Shown here piece after piece: positions 8,924 through 19,375 of a stretch of 40,934 nucleotides of DNA. The position numbers and the translations under genes were made by a program. The notes beneath the pieces are model-generated. The model saw only the letters and a program-made list of their open reading frames with translations. It ran no database searches and had not been told where the DNA came from. The stretch comes from Gammaproteobacteria bacterium. Its GTDB lineage: Bacteria > Pseudomonadota > Gammaproteobacteria > Legionellales > Legionellaceae. Numbering within the stretch: the first letter of the stretch is position 1; each line of letters opens with the position of its first letter. The DNA lies in contig JASBUO010000066.1 in NCBI GenBank assembly GCA_030147855.1, forward strand, positions 1 through 40,934, written 5' to 3'.

Positions 8924-8952
8924 TTATCAGACTAAAGCCAGAGTGGTATACT
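8924..8952 (+). promoter_or_regulatory. Promoter of the sdh-suc operon
   Basis: TTATCA (8924-8929) and TATACT (8947-8952) are separated by exactly 17 nt, and the sdhC start codon is 45 nt downstream. This is the only good sigma-70 pair seen ahead of sdhC. Confidence 0.55.
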
Positions 8953-8997
8953 TTACTTTATTTCTAAATTCTGTTTCCAAATAGGACGACACTCACT

Positions 8998-9384
8998 GTG
9001 AATCAACAAAGACCAGTTAATTTGGATTTGGGGAGTATTAAGTTTCCTCCAATGGCAATTGCCTCTATTCTACATCGTATCTCGGGGCTGACTTTATTTA
9101 TTCTGTTACCTGTTGTGCTCTACTTTTTGAGAGAGTCTCTGGTATCGCCAGCATCATTTGAACAGGTTAAAACCCTGATGATGACATGTGTTTGGTGCAA
9201 GCTTTTTGTGTGGGCGTTTAGTTCGGCATGGCTGTATCATCTGTTAGCAGGTCTCAGACATTTACTGATGGATATGGGGATTGGTGAAACTGCTGAGGCA
9301 GGGCGACGTAGCGCATTGATTGTGATCGCAGTGTCTATTTTAGGAATTATGGTGATGGGAGCATGTTTATGGTCAGCAATGTAA
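8998..9384 (+). CDS. sdhC: Succinate dehydrogenase cytochrome b556 subunit
   Basis: Heme-b-binding membrane anchor of complex II; with SdhD it docks SdhAB to the inner membrane and reduces ubiquinone. The start RPVNLDLGSIKFPPMAIASI and the SILHRISG motif (quinone-site Ser/Arg region) are typical. The presumed heme ligand is the His in LYHLLAGLRHL. Three membrane helices fall near 30-52, 68-88 and 104-127 of 128 residues. The start is a GTG with AGGA about 10 nt upstream. It is the first gene of a run continuing through sucD; sdhD starts inside its end. Confidence 0.95.
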   Translation: MNQQRPVNLDLGSIKFPPMAIASILHRISGLTLFILLPVVLYFLRESLVSPASFEQVKTLMMTCVWCKLFVWAFSSAWLYHLLAGLRHLLMDMGIGETAEAGRRSALIVIAVSILGIMVMGACLWSAM

Positions 9385-9716
9385 CCAGTTTAACGGGAAA
9401 TGGTTTAAGAGACTGGCTTGTACAGCGTTTTACAGCCGTTTACCTAGCCATCTACTCTATTATGTTTGTGGTTATGTGGGTTGCATGTACACCTTGGCAT
9501 TATGAGAAATGGCATACCCTGTTTCATACAGTATGGTTTCAAGTTTCAACCGCTATTGCATTAATGACGATTTTGTTGCACGCGTGGGTGGGAGTTTGGA
9601 CGGTCACGACAGATTATATTAAATCGACGCTGGTACGCTTGATAGTTCAGTCGCTGGTAATGTTTGTGCTGCTGGCTCAATTAATCGGCGGCTTCATGAT
9701 GATTTGGGGACAATAG
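9369..9716 (+). CDS. sdhD: Succinate dehydrogenase membrane anchor subunit
   Basis: Second membrane subunit of complex II. Features are [15 protein letters not shown] near the N-terminus and [14 protein letters not shown], which holds the conserved His and the quinone-site Asp-Tyr. There are three membrane helices in 115 residues. GGGAG at 9357-9361 is 7 nt from the ATG at 9369 but touches the ATG at 9363, so the later start is chosen. The gene overlaps sdhC by 16 nt and is 2 nt from sdhA. Confidence 0.94.
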   Translation: MVSNVTSLTGNGLRDWLVQRFTAVYLAIYSIMFVVMWVACTPWHYEKWHTLFHTVWFQVSTAIALMTILLHAWVGVWTVTTDYIKSTLVRLIVQSLVMFVLLAQLIGGFMMIWGQ

Positions 9717-9718
9717 CG

Positions 9719-11494
9719 ATGGCATTGGCACAAAAGAATACGTTTGATGCGGTAATTATAGGCGCTGGAGGTGCTGGTATGCGTGCAGCGCTCCAGCTTG
9801 CAAACTCGGGCCTTAAGGTAGCATTACTGTCTAAGGTTTTTCCGACCCGTTCACATACCGTTTCTGCGCAGGGTGGTATTACATCGGCATTGGGTAATGC
9901 TGATGAGGATGACTGGCGTTGGCATATGTATGATACGGTGAAAGGGGCTGACTATATTGGCGACCAAGACTGTATTGAATATTTGTGCAAAATGGGCCCT
10001 GAGGCAGTGTATGAGCTTGAGCATATGGGGCTTCCTTTTTCTCGAATGGATAATGGTAAAATTTATCAGCGTCCCTTTGGAGGGCAATCAAAAAATTTTG
10101 GTGGTGATCAAGCCGCACGAACCTGTGCTGCAGCTGATAGGACTGGCCACGCGTTGCTGCATACGTTGTATCAGCAAAATGTGAAAGCAAAAACCCATAT
10201 TTATAGTGAGTGGCTTGCTCTCGACCTAGTACGTGATGCAGATGGTCGGGTTGTGGGTGCGACAGCGTTGTGCATGGAAACCGGCGAGCTTGTTTTTTTT
10301 CAGGCACGTATTTGTATTTTGGCAACGGGTGGAGCTGGGCGTATTTATCAGTCAACGACCAACGCTCTAATTAATACGGGTGATGGTTTTGGAATGGCGA
10401 TTCGCGCAGGTTTGCCGTTGCAAGATATGGAAATGTGGCAGTTCCATCCAACAGGAATTGCGGGCGCCGGGGTGTTGGTAACCGAAGGGTGTCGGGGTGA
10501 AGGTGGTTATTTAATTAATAAAGATGGCGAGCGCTTTATGGAGCGTTATGCACCGCATGTGAAAGATTTAGCCTCGCGAGATGTCGTTGCACGTGCAATA
10601 GCCCTCGAGATTCGTGGTGGTAAAGGCTTTAATGTGGGTGGTGTTGATTGTGTCAAATTAAAGCTTGATCATTTGGGTGGCGATTTAATTAAATCACGTC
10701 TACCAGGTATTCGAGAGCTTTCTAAAACATTTGCAGGGGTTGACCCTATTGTTGACCCAATTCCAGTTGTACCAACGTGCCACTATAGTATGGGTGGGAT
10801 TCCAACCAATATACATGCACAAGTTCTGACACGGCATAAAGGTGAAGATACCATTGTTGAGGGCTTGTATGCAGTTGGGGAGTGTGCGTGTGTTTCAGTG
10901 CATGGTGCAAACCGATTGGGAGGTAACTCGCTACTTGATTTAGTGGTGTTTGGTCGTGCTGCAGGCTTGCATGTTGAGAAACTTTGGCAAGGAAATGAAC
11001 TTCCTGATTTGGGGCATGTTAGTGATGATGACATTGATGCATCACTTGCACGTTATATGCGTTGGGAGAATTCATCGGCAGCAGGAGAGAGCCCTGCTGC
11101 AATTCGAGATGCAATGCAGCGTGTCATGCAAGAAGATTTTGGTGTGTTCCGAACAGGCGAGGTTATGAAAGAGGGGCTGAACCGCTTACATGCATTGCGT
11201 GAGCGTCTGATGGCATCGAGCCTTTTAGATAAAAGTAAAGTATTTAATACCGAGCGTATTACGGCATTAGAACTAGATAACTTAATGGCGACCGCGTGTG
11301 CAACAGCTTCATCTGCGTTGGCTCGTACAGAGAGTCGTGGTGCTCATAGTCGAGAAGATTACCCCAAACGAGATGATGCACAATGGATTAAGCATACTTT
11401 GTACACTGGAACAGGAGATGCCATTGATTATCGTCCTGTTAACCGGTCACCCAAATATGTTGAGCCGTTTGAGCCTAAAGAACGTGTTTATTGA
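9719..11494 (+). CDS. sdhA: Succinate dehydrogenase flavoprotein subunit
   Basis: Catalytic subunit of complex II; oxidises succinate to fumarate with covalently bound FAD. The dinucleotide fold is [14 protein letters not shown] (about 13-26), and the FAD-linking His lies in the [11 protein letters not shown] segment. Substrate-site elements include QFHPTG, the capping-domain [10 protein letters not shown], the HYSMGGI loop, and [11 protein letters not shown]. The C-terminus ends in the family form [13 protein letters not shown]. The ATG at 9719, with GGGGA about 8 nt upstream, gives 591 residues, the usual size; an in-frame TTG at 9704 is rejected. Confidence 0.97.
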   Translation: MALAQKNTFDAVIIGAGGAGMRAALQLANSGLKVALLSKVFPTRSHTVSAQGGITSALGNADEDDWRWHMYDTVKGADYIGDQDCIEYLCKMGPEAVYELEHMGLPFSRMDNGKIYQRPFGGQSKNFGGDQAARTCAAADRTGHALLHTLYQQNVKAKTHIYSEWLALDLVRDADGRVVGATALCMETGELVFFQARICILATGGAGRIYQSTTNALINTGDGFGMAIRAGLPLQDMEMWQFHPTGIAGAGVLVTEGCRGEGGYLINKDGERFMERYAPHVKDLASRDVVARAIALEIRGGKGFNVGGVDCVKLKLDHLGGDLIKSRLPGIRELSKTFAGVDPIVDPIPVVPTCHYSMGGIPTNIHAQVLTRHKGEDTIVEGLYAVGECACVSVHGANRLGGNSLLDLVVFGRAAGLHVEKLWQGNELPDLGHVSDDDIDASLARYMRWENSSAAGESPAAIRDAMQRVMQEDFGVFRTGEVMKEGLNRLHALRERLMASSLLDKSKVFNTERITALELDNLMATACATASSALARTESRGAHSREDYPKRDDAQWIKHTLYTGTGDAIDYRPVNRSPKYVEPFEPKERVY

Positions 11495-11506
11495 TGAGGA
11501 TAAATC

Positions 11507-12229
11507 ATGACGGATAGTCGATGCCTTCATTTGTCTATTTATCGGTATAATCCCGAGGTAGATGAGAAGCCTTACATGCAGCATTATGAGCTGGATGTAC
11601 CCTTAGAAAATGATCCAATGTTATTAACTTTGCTTGAGCGCATTAAGGCTGAGCAAGATCCATCACTCGCATTTCGTCGTTCGTGTCGAGAAGGCGTGTG
11701 TGGTTCAGATGGCATGAATATTAATGGTTCAAACGGTCTGGCCTGTATTACGGCGTTGTCCGCACTTAAAACAAACCGGGTTGTAATTCGGCCACTGACA
11801 GGGTTTCCTGTTGTGCGGGACTTAATCGTTGATATGACGGTTTTTTACAAACAGTATGAGCGTATTCAACCGTATCTTCAGAATGATACAGCACCACCGA
11901 CGCGTGAACGTTTACAGTCTCCAAAAGATAGAGCCAAACTTGATGGGTTGTATGAATGTATTTTATGCGCGTGCTGCACGAGCTCCTGTCCATCATCTTG
12001 GTGGAACCCTGAGAAATTTGTTGGACCTGCAGGGCTTTTGCAGGCACGTCGATTTTTGGCGGATAGTCGTGATACAGCGACTGAAGCACGCCTGGAAGGC
12101 CTGCAAGATCCGTTTAGTGTATTTCGCTGTCGAAGCATTATGAACTGTGCTTCTGTTTGCCCGAAGGGACTCAATCCAACCGCAGCTATCGGGGAAATCC
12201 GAAAGCAAATGTTGGACGACGAAACTTGA
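11507..12229 (+). CDS. sdhB: Succinate dehydrogenase iron-sulfur subunit
   Basis: Electron-transfer subunit of complex II. The N-terminal ferredoxin domain binds [2Fe-2S] through CREGVCGSDG and the later Cys in GLACIT. The C-terminal domain has CILCACCTSSCPS and CRSIMNCASVCPKGLNP for [4Fe-4S] and [3Fe-4S]. It is 240 residues, of standard length, and follows sdhA by 12 nt with GAGGA as ribosome-binding site. Confidence 0.97.
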   Translation: MTDSRCLHLSIYRYNPEVDEKPYMQHYELDVPLENDPMLLTLLERIKAEQDPSLAFRRSCREGVCGSDGMNINGSNGLACITALSALKTNRVVIRPLTGFPVVRDLIVDMTVFYKQYERIQPYLQNDTAPPTRERLQSPKDRAKLDGLYECILCACCTSSCPSSWWNPEKFVGPAGLLQARRFLADSRDTATEARLEGLQDPFSVFRCRSIMNCASVCPKGLNPTAAIGEIRKQMLDDET

Positions 12230-12256
12230 TGACACCGTTCGTTGGAGAATTCTTTC

Positions 12257-15058
12257 ATGAGTGATAGTTTAAAAGAAGCGTGGGACTCAGCCTATTTGTC
12301 TGGTGGTAATATGGCCTACGTAGATGGGTTATATGAAGATTACTTAGCTGATCCTGCATCGGTTCCTGAATCATGGCAAGCTGCTTTTCGTGCCTTGCCG
12401 GCAACAGCAGATGGGCGTGCAGACGTTTCGCATCGTGCACTTCGGGCTTACTTTTTAAATCAGGCGAATGCACCCAAAACAAGTGCTTCATCGAGTTTTG
12501 ATGATAAACAAAGTGCCGTTGCTGATTTAATTAATGCATATCGTGCAAATGGACACTTAGTGGCTAATTTAGACCCACTTGAAATGTTAACCCGCGATGC
12601 ACCACCGAGTTTAACGCTTGAATATCATCAGTTAAGCGAGGCTGACTTAGGCAAAAACTTTGTGGCAGGAAAAACTTTTTCTGATAAACCAATGTCACTC
12701 AAAGCCATCCAAGAAGCTTTGCAACAGACTTATTGCGGCAGCATTGGCATTGAATACATGCATATTGCAGCAACTGAAGAGCTCAGTTGGATTCAACAGA
12801 AAATGGAGTCTGTGCGTGGTCGGTTAGCCACGAGCACGCCTCGCAAAAAAGCGATATTAAAAGAATTAATTGCAGCGGATGGTTTAGAGCGATATTTAGG
12901 AACTCGTTACGTGGGGCAGAAGCGATTTTCGCTTGAGGGTGGTGATTCGCTTGTTCCAATGATGAATGAAATCATTCGTAAAGCAGGCCGTGACGAAGTA
13001 CGTGAAGTGGTTGTTGGCATGGCGCATCGAGGTCGCCTGAATGTGCTGGTCAATGTGTTAGGTAAAGATCCCAAAGAACTGTTCCAAGAATTTGAGGGCA
13101 CAGTTAAGCTCGAACGTACGGGCGATGTTAAGTACCACTTGGGTTTTTCGTCTAATATTGAGACAGATTCGGGTGCTACGGTGCATGTAGCATTGGCGTT
13201 TAACCCATCACATCTTGAAATTATTGGGCCTGTTGTACAAGGCTCTGCACGTTCTCGTTTGCGTAGACGCAACGACTTATTAGAGAAAAAACAAGTATTG
13301 CCCGTGGTGATTCATGGTGACGCTGCATTTGCAGGGCAAGGCGTTGTGATGGAAACCTTTAATTTTTCTCAGGCACGTGGTTATTGCACGGGTGGAACGG
13401 TTCACATTGTCATTAACAACCAAATTGGTTTTACAACTAGCAATCCTTTAGATGCACGCTCTACTTTGTATTGTACTGATGTTGCTAAAATGGTCCAGGC
13501 GCCCGTTATTCATGTGAATGGGGATGACCCTGAAGCCGTACTGTTTGCAACAGAAATTGCGTTTGAATTTAGAATGAAGTTTAAACGGGATGTGGTGATT
13601 GATTTAGTCTGCTACAGACGGCATGGGCATAATGAGGCAGATGAGCCTTCTGTCACACAACCTGTGATGTATCAAAAAATTAAAACACTCAAAACACTAC
13701 GTGAAACATATGCGAATAAATTGATTGAAGAAGGCCTTATCTCGGATGCTGAAGTTAAGCAGTCTATGGATGATTACCGTGATAAGCTAGATCGTGGTGA
13801 AGCAGTTGTACAAGTAACACATAATAACTACAAAGGGAAAATGGCGGTTGACTGGACGCCTTACTTTGATACGCCTTGGGATGAGCCAGCTGATACAACG
13901 GTGAACTTAGACACGATTCGGCACTTATCTCAAAAACTTCAAACGTTGCCGGATGGGTTTGTGTTGCATCCGATAGTGAAACGTTTATTTGCAGAACGTG
14001 AAAAAATGGCTTCAGGTGATATGCCCATTAATTGGGGATATGCTGAAACCATGGCTTACGCAACATTATTACATGAGGGATATGGGGTTCGCTTGTCTGG
14101 ACAGGATTGTGGGCGTGGTACTTTTGCGCATCGGCATGCAGCATTGCATGACATGAAAACAGGCAAGGTTATTGTGCCTTTGGAAGATGTTGCCTCAGGC
14201 TCAAGTAATCCTGCCATTGTGATTGACTCGGTGTTATCTGAAGAAGCAGTGCTTGCATTTGAATATGGGTATGCTTCATCTGAGCCACAGTTTCTGGTGT
14301 TGTGGGAAGCGCAGTTTGGTGATTTTGCAAACGGCGCACAGGTTGTGATTGACCAGTTTATTAGTTCTGGCGAGCAAAAGTGGGGGCGTTTGAGTGGGCT
14401 TGTTATGTTGTTACCACATGGTTACGAAGGACAAGGACCTGAGCATTCATCGGCACGACTTGAACGGTACATGCAGTTGTGTGCGCAACAAAATATTCAA
14501 GTATGTATACCAACAACGCCTGCTCAAATTTTTCATTTATTACGGCGCCAAGTGATACGACCTTTCCGAAAGCCTTTAATTGTAATGACGCCTAAAAGTT
14601 TGTTACGACATAAATTGGTTGTATCGTCGTTGTCTGAGTTAACAGACGGTGGGTTTCATCCTGTGATTCCTGAGCAAGATGAGCTAAAGCCAGAAAGCAT
14701 CAAGCGGGTGGTGCTTTGTTCAGGAAAAGTTTATTATGATTTGTTGCAGAAACGTCGGGAAGAGAAGTATCAAGATGTGGCTATTGTTCGTATTGAACAG
14801 TTGTATCCTTTTCCTAAAGCTGCATTGCGAGAGGAGCTTGCTAAATATACCAAAGGGAAACGGGTGATTTGGTGTCAGGAAGAGCCGAAGAATCAAGGTG
14901 TTTGGTTTTCATCACAACATCATATTAAGGATTGTTTAAATGACAAGCAGTCGCTTGAATATGCTGGGCGTGGTTTTGCAGCGTCGCCTGCTGTGGGAAG
15001 TGCACCGCTTCATATGGAGGAGCAGAAAGCACTGGTGGAGCAAGCATTGACAGGCTAA
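12257..15058 (+). CDS. sucA: 2-oxoglutarate dehydrogenase E1 component
   Basis: Thiamine-diphosphate enzyme that decarboxylates 2-oxoglutarate and passes the succinyl group to the lipoyl arm of SucB. Visible are the N-terminal E2-docking helix (YVDGLYEDYLADPASVPESW), GMAHRGRLNVLVN, the ThDP motif HGDAAFAGQGVVMETFNFSQ ending in NNQIGFTTSNP, and the transketolase-like pyrimidine domain with LLPHGYEGQGPEHSSARLER. It has 933 residues from the ATG at 12257 (GGAGA about 10 nt upstream); the in-frame TTG at 12242 is rejected. The E3 subunit is not encoded here. Confidence 0.97.
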   Translation: MSDSLKEAWDSAYLSGGNMAYVDGLYEDYLADPASVPESWQAAFRALPATADGRADVSHRALRAYFLNQANAPKTSASSSFDDKQSAVADLINAYRANGHLVANLDPLEMLTRDAPPSLTLEYHQLSEADLGKNFVAGKTFSDKPMSLKAIQEALQQTYCGSIGIEYMHIAATEELSWIQQKMESVRGRLATSTPRKKAILKELIAADGLERYLGTRYVGQKRFSLEGGDSLVPMMNEIIRKAGRDEVREVVVGMAHRGRLNVLVNVLGKDPKELFQEFEGTVKLERTGDVKYHLGFSSNIETDSGATVHVALAFNPSHLEIIGPVVQGSARSRLRRRNDLLEKKQVLPVVIHGDAAFAGQGVVMETFNFSQARGYCTGGTVHIVINNQIGFTTSNPLDARSTLYCTDVAKMVQAPVIHVNGDDPEAVLFATEIAFEFRMKFKRDVVIDLVCYRRHGHNEADEPSVTQPVMYQKIKTLKTLRETYANKLIEEGLISDAEVKQSMDDYRDKLDRGEAVVQVTHNNYKGKMAVDWTPYFDTPWDEPADTTVNLDTIRHLSQKLQTLPDGFVLHPIVKRLFAEREKMASGDMPINWGYAETMAYATLLHEGYGVRLSGQDCGRGTFAHRHAALHDMKTGKVIVPLEDVASGSSNPAIVIDSVLSEEAVLAFEYGYASSEPQFLVLWEAQFGDFANGAQVVIDQFISSGEQKWGRLSGLVMLLPHGYEGQGPEHSSARLERYMQLCAQQNIQVCIPTTPAQIFHLLRRQVIRPFRKPLIVMTPKSLLRHKLVVSSLSELTDGGFHPVIPEQDELKPESIKRVVLCSGKVYYDLLQKRREEKYQDVAIVRIEQLYPFPKAALREELAKYTKGKRVIWCQEEPKNQGVWFSSQHHIKDCLNDKQSLEYAGRGFAASPAVGSAPLHMEEQKALVEQALTG

Positions 15059-15109
15059 TTTTTGTCTGTTGCTTGTTCTGATTAAATTGAACTTTTAAAG
15101 GTTAGAATC

Positions 15110-16303
15110 ATGTCAATTGAAGTCAAAGTGCCTGCCTTACCTGAGTCAGTAGCCGATGCGACCATCGCAGCTTGGCATAAGCAGCCAGGTGATAAGGTAT
15201 CTCGTGATGAGAATCTATTAGATTTAGAAACGGATAAAGTGGTACTTGAGGTACCCGCACCTGCAGATGGTGTACTTGAATCATGCCTGTTTCAAGTGGG
15301 TGATACAGTCACAGCAGGCCAAGTGCTTGCGCAGTTAAAAGAAGGCGCTGTAGCTGATGCGGCACCTGCATCAAAAGAGACTGAAACAGCTCCTAATGCA
15401 GAAGTACCAAGCGTTGCACCGTCAACAGGGCCTGCTGTTAGGCGTTTGATGGATGAGCACGGCTTAAACCCTGCCGATATTTCAGGCTCAGGCAAAGATG
15501 GACGTATTACAAAGCATGATGTAGAAGCGTTTATTGCATCAACCCGTCAGAAAAAAGCCGCGGCACCTGCACCTACTACAGTAGCACCGGTTGCAGCAGG
15601 TGCGCGTGAGGAGCGACGTGTTCCGATGTCACGATTGCGCGTTCGCATTGCGGAGCGTTTATTGCAAGCGCAGCATGAGTCGGCCATGTTAACGACCTTT
15701 AATGAGGTGAACTTAAAGGCCGTTATGGATTTGCGCTCAGAATATAAGCAAGCGTTTGAGAAAAAGCATGGTGTGAAACTGGGTTTTATGTCATTTTTTA
15801 CGCGCGCTGTGGTTGAGTCGTTAAAACGTTTTCCTTCAGTGAATGCGTCTATTGACAGCGAAGATGTTGTTTATCATGGCTATTACGATGTAGGTGTTGC
15901 AGTATCGACAGAGCGTGGCCTTGTGGTACCTGTACTTCGAGATGCGGATACCATGTCTATGGCACAAATTGAGCAAACAATTGGTGAGTTAGCAACACGT
16001 GCACGAGATGGAAAGCTAGCCATGGAGGATATGCAAGGTGGCACATTTACCATTACCAATGGGGGCGTATTTGGCTCGCTGTTATCAACACCTATTTTAA
16101 ATCCGCCACAAACGGCTATTTTAGGCATGCATAAAATACAGGAAAAACCAGTGGTTGAAGCAGGTGAAATTGTGATTCGACCCATGATGTATTTGGCATT
16201 GTCTTATGATCACCGTCTGATTGATGGACGTGAGTCAGTGCAATTTTTAGTAAGTGTGAAAGAGTTGTTAGAAGATCCAGCTCGCTTATTATTGAATATT
16301 TAG
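15110..16303 (+). CDS. sucB: Dihydrolipoyllysine succinyltransferase (E2 of 2-oxoglutarate dehydrogenase)
   Basis: Core of the 2-oxoglutarate dehydrogenase complex. It has one lipoyl domain (1-77) with lipoylated Lys43 in ETDKVVLE, an Ala/Pro linker, and the E1/E3-binding domain near 103-140 ([19 protein letters not shown]). A second Ala/Pro linker leads to the catalytic acyltransferase domain (about 165-397), which ends with active-site [13 protein letters not shown]. At 397 residues it matches succinyl-type E2 enzymes. The gap to sucA is 51 nt. Confidence 0.97.
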   Translation: MSIEVKVPALPESVADATIAAWHKQPGDKVSRDENLLDLETDKVVLEVPAPADGVLESCLFQVGDTVTAGQVLAQLKEGAVADAAPASKETETAPNAEVPSVAPSTGPAVRRLMDEHGLNPADISGSGKDGRITKHDVEAFIASTRQKKAAAPAPTTVAPVAAGAREERRVPMSRLRVRIAERLLQAQHESAMLTTFNEVNLKAVMDLRSEYKQAFEKKHGVKLGFMSFFTRAVVESLKRFPSVNASIDSEDVVYHGYYDVGVAVSTERGLVVPVLRDADTMSMAQIEQTIGELATRARDGKLAMEDMQGGTFTITNGGVFGSLLSTPILNPPQTAILGMHKIQEKPVVEAGEIVIRPMMYLALSYDHRLIDGRESVQFLVSVKELLEDPARLLLNI

Positions 16304-16369
16304 TATCCCAGGGTGCTGCTCGAATGATGTGGCACAGGGCGTTTGAACTTAAACAATAGAGTCTTAAAG

Positions 16370-17533
16370 ATGAATTTACATGAATATCAAGCAAAACAAT
16401 TGTTTGCACAATATGGTTTACCTGTACCCAAAGGAGATGTTGCATATAACGTAGATGATGCCTTACAAGTGGCGGCTACGTTGTCTACGCCTACATGGGT
16501 TGTCAAAGCGCAAGTACATGCAGGTGGTCGTGGAAAAGCAGGTGGCGTGAAGTTGGTATCGGACAAAGAAGCACTGATTGAGTTTGCGCAAACCTTATTG
16601 GGTAAACGATTAGTGACTTATCAAACAGATGCACAAGGTCAGCCTGTACATGGTCTTTTGATTGAAGAAACCAGTGACATTGGACGTGAGTTATATTTGG
16701 GGGCTGTGGTTGATAGAGCAACGCGCCGAGTTGTATTTATGGCTTCAACTGAAGGTGGCGTTGATATTGAAGAAGTCGCTGAAAAAACGCCTGAAAAAAT
16801 TATTCAAGTTGAAATGGACCCAATGCTTGGCATCATGCCCTATCAATGCCGCGAAGTCGGATTTGCATTGGGCTTAACGCCACCCCAAATTCGTCAATTG
16901 ACCGATATTATGACGAAGCTTGGAGAGATGTTTGTTTCATGTGATTTAAGTTTATTAGAAATTAACCCACTGGTTGTGACAGGTGAGGGGCATTTGATTT
17001 GTTTGGATGGTAAGGTTTCACTGGATGAGAATGCATTATATCGTCATCCAAAGCTTAAAAGTTTGCGAGATACAACACAAGAAGATGATAGAGAAAATCG
17101 TGCACGGGATTGGGAGCTTAACTATATTCCTTTGGATGGCAATATTGGGTGTATGGTAAATGGAGCAGGACTCGCCATGGCAACAATGGATGTAATTAAA
17201 CTACACGGTGGAGAGCCTGCAAACTTTTTAGATGTAGGGGGTGGTGCAACGGCTGAACGTGTTGCTGAAGCATTTAAAATTATTTTGTCCGACGAAAGTG
17301 TGAAGGGTGTTTTGGTTAATATCTTTGGTGGTATTGTTCGTTGTGATTTAATTGCTGAAGGAATTTTAGCCGCGGTTAAAGAAGTCAAAGTCACCTTACC
17401 TGTTGTGGTACGGCTTGAGGGGAATCAGGCGGATAAAGGTGCTGATATTTTGAACGAAAGTGATTTGAATGTCATTGCTGCGAATGGTCTGACCGATGCA
17501 GCAAAGAAAATTGTTGCGGCAATTGAGGCATAA
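16370..17533 (+). CDS. sucC: Succinyl-CoA ligase (ADP-forming) beta subunit
   Basis: Nucleotide-binding subunit that, with SucD, converts succinyl-CoA to succinate with substrate-level phosphorylation. It starts with the characteristic [20 protein letters not shown]; this ATG gives 387 residues, and a TTG nine codons earlier is rejected. The ATP-grasp domain shows [16 protein letters not shown] and LEINPLVV; the C-terminal half has [13 protein letters not shown] and [10 protein letters not shown]. Confidence 0.96.
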   Translation: MNLHEYQAKQLFAQYGLPVPKGDVAYNVDDALQVAATLSTPTWVVKAQVHAGGRGKAGGVKLVSDKEALIEFAQTLLGKRLVTYQTDAQGQPVHGLLIEETSDIGRELYLGAVVDRATRRVVFMASTEGGVDIEEVAEKTPEKIIQVEMDPMLGIMPYQCREVGFALGLTPPQIRQLTDIMTKLGEMFVSCDLSLLEINPLVVTGEGHLICLDGKVSLDENALYRHPKLKSLRDTTQEDDRENRARDWELNYIPLDGNIGCMVNGAGLAMATMDVIKLHGGEPANFLDVGGGATAERVAEAFKIILSDESVKGVLVNIFGGIVRCDLIAEGILAAVKEVKVTLPVVVRLEGNQADKGADILNESDLNVIAANGLTDAAKKIVAAIEA

Positions 17534-17537
17534 TTTT

Positions 17538-17613
17538 CCTACGTGGCGCAGGATTCCTGCGATATCTAAATTTGAGTCAGTCTGGATGCCGCAAATAAAT
17601 TGCGACACGTAGG
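17538..17613 (+). other. Three-way-junction RNA element between sucC and sucD
   Basis: The 99-nt sucC-sucD gap contains three nested perfect inverted repeats. An outer 8-bp stem CCTACGTG (17538-17545) / CACGTAGG (17606-17613) encloses CGCAGGA-T-TCCTGCG (17547-17561) and CGCAA-ATAAA-TTGCG (17590-17604). No T run follows, so it is not a normal terminator, and sucD's ribosome-binding region GAGAGA lies just after it. It may be a processing, stability or attenuation element of the operon mRNA, or a mobile small palindromic unit. Confidence 0.6.
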
Positions 17614-17632
17614 GGCTAAAGAGAGATTAAAC

Positions 17633-18508
17633 ATGAGTATTTTAGTAGACAAAGACACAAAAGTAATTTGCCAGGGCTTTACGGGGAAGCAAGGTACATT
17701 TCATTCAGAGCAAGCGATTGCATATGGCACGCAAATGGTCGGAGGTGTAACGCCTGGAAAAGGCGGACAAATGCATCTTGATTTACCAGTGTTTAATACG
17801 GTTCACGAAGCCGTAGATGCAACGGATGCCAATGCTAGTGTTATTTATGTACCAGCGCCTTTTTGTAAAGACTCTATCCTTGAAGCTGCAGACGCAGGAA
17901 TAGAGCTTATTGCGTGTATTACGGAAGGGGTACCTGTCCTCGATATGTTAGAGGTTAAAGAGTATATAGAAAAAAATACGATGAGCCGTCTGATTGGACC
18001 CAATTGTCCAGGCATTATCACACCTGACGCTTGTAAAATGGGTATTATGCCAGGCTCTATTCACTTGCCAGGGAAAGTAGGAATTGTATCGCGTTCTGGC
18101 ACGTTAACGTATGAAGCAGTTAAGCAAATGACAGATAAAGGATTTGGGCAGAGTACATGTGTGGGAATTGGCGGAGACCCTATTCCTGGTACATCTTTTA
18201 TTGACGTATTGGCCTTATTTGAAGAAGACCCACAAACAGAGGCCATTATTTTGGTGGGTGAGATTGGTGGTACTGCAGAAGAAGAAGCTGCCGAGTTCAT
18301 ACAATCTAATATTACAAAGCCTGTGGTTGCATATATTGCTGGGGTGACAGCACCTCCAGGTAAGCGTATGGGCCATGCAGGAGCCATTATCTCGGGCGGT
18401 AAAGGAACAGCTGCAGATAAATTTAAAGCGCTTGATGCAGCAGGTGTTAAAACGGTTCGTTCTCCAGCTGATTTAGGAAGTGCAGTGGCTGAAGTTATGG
18501 GTTGGTAA
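17633..18508 (+). CDS. sucD: Succinyl-CoA ligase (ADP-forming) alpha subunit
   Basis: Binds CoA and carries the phosphohistidine. Motifs: the start [20 protein letters not shown] with the Rossmann CoA site, [24 protein letters not shown], the [10 protein letters not shown] loop, and the phosphorylated His in [14 protein letters not shown]. It has 291 residues. The ATG at 17633 follows GAGAGATTAAAC; the in-frame TTG at 17600 lies inside the RNA element and is rejected. pdxH starts 7 nt after the stop. Confidence 0.96.
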   Translation: MSILVDKDTKVICQGFTGKQGTFHSEQAIAYGTQMVGGVTPGKGGQMHLDLPVFNTVHEAVDATDANASVIYVPAPFCKDSILEAADAGIELIACITEGVPVLDMLEVKEYIEKNTMSRLIGPNCPGIITPDACKMGIMPGSIHLPGKVGIVSRSGTLTYEAVKQMTDKGFGQSTCVGIGGDPIPGTSFIDVLALFEEDPQTEAIILVGEIGGTAEEEAAEFIQSNITKPVVAYIAGVTAPPGKRMGHAGAIISGGKGTAADKFKALDAAGVKTVRSPADLGSAVAEVMGW

Positions 18509-18515
18509 ATGGCAC

Positions 18516-19166
18516 ATGGGATCTGATTTTGAACCATTTGCATCGAATCGACGTGAGTATGGTGAGCGGCGGCTAACTGAAAAAGAAGCTGCTGACTCTC
18601 CTTTCGTGCAGTTTGAGACGTGGTTGTCGGATGCGTTAGCCAAAGAAGTGCGTGATCCAACGGCAATGGTATTATCAACCGTAGATGCTCGTGGTCGACC
18701 TAATTCACGTGTTGTGCTTTTAAAGGGGCTCGAAAATGGGGCTTTTATCTTTTATACCAATTATGAAAGTACAAAGGCGATTGAATTTGAAAATAACGCG
18801 TATGCAGCCCTCAATTTTTATTGGCCAGATTTTGCGCGTCAGGTACGGGTTCGAGGGACCGTTGCACGTGTGAGTCGCGAAATGTCTGAAGCGTATTTTA
18901 GTTCACGTTCGTTGATGAGCCAGTGCAGTGCAATTGTTTCCCCTCAAAGCCGTGAGATTGACTCACGTGATGCATTGCTTGAAGCAGCCGAAAAAATGAT
19001 GAGAGAGCATGATGTAAAAGAGATTGTTTGTCCGCCTTACTGGGGGGGATTTTCAGTATTTGCAGAAGAGATAGAATTTTGGCAAGGGCGCGATCATAGG
19101 CTCCATGATCGTATTCTTTATGTTAAAAAAGAATCTGGTTGGGCAATTAAAAGGCTTGCCTCTTGA
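18516..19166 (+). CDS. pdxH: Pyridoxamine 5'-phosphate oxidase
   Basis: FMN enzyme oxidising pyridoxine or pyridoxamine 5'-phosphate to pyridoxal phosphate. Recognised from DPTAMVLSTVDARGRPNSRVV, LLKGLENGAFIFYTNY, ALNFYWPDFARQVRVRG and the C-terminal signature EFWQGRDHRLHDRILY; the usual Pro-Ser before Arg in that motif is Asp-His here. The ATG at 18516 gives 216 residues, close to the family norm; an in-frame GTG at 18480 inside sucD would be an alternative. The position right behind sucD suggests co-transcription. Confidence 0.93.
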   Translation: MGSDFEPFASNRREYGERRLTEKEAADSPFVQFETWLSDALAKEVRDPTAMVLSTVDARGRPNSRVVLLKGLENGAFIFYTNYESTKAIEFENNAYAALNFYWPDFARQVRVRGTVARVSREMSEAYFSSRSLMSQCSAIVSPQSREIDSRDALLEAAEKMMREHDVKEIVCPPYWGGFSVFAEEIEFWQGRDHRLHDRILYVKKESGWAIKRLAS

Positions 19167-19375
19167 CCTGTATTCAATCTGAGGTTACTTTATATAGACA
19201 TAGTATGGTTTGATTTGTTAAGAAAGTGCAAAACCAGGAGGTTTGAGAAACTTTTTCTTGAGGGTGTCATAAACTAAATCTTACCCAGTAAATAAGTTGA
19301 TTTTAACTGGTTTGTGATGTTCAGACGATGTTTTGGTGATGTTGAACAGGTGTCTTGAGAAAGGAGTACTCAACC

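Noticed and set aside
9879-10355. 158-residue open frame antisense to sdhA
   Set aside because: It lies wholly within sdhA on the other strand. Its composition (His, Tyr, Gln-rich) is what the complement of a conserved coding frame gives, and no ribosome-binding site or family was seen.
18061-18678. 205-residue antisense frame across sucD and pdxH
   Set aside because: It spans two well-supported genes on the other strand and has low-complexity Ser/Pro/Ala content.
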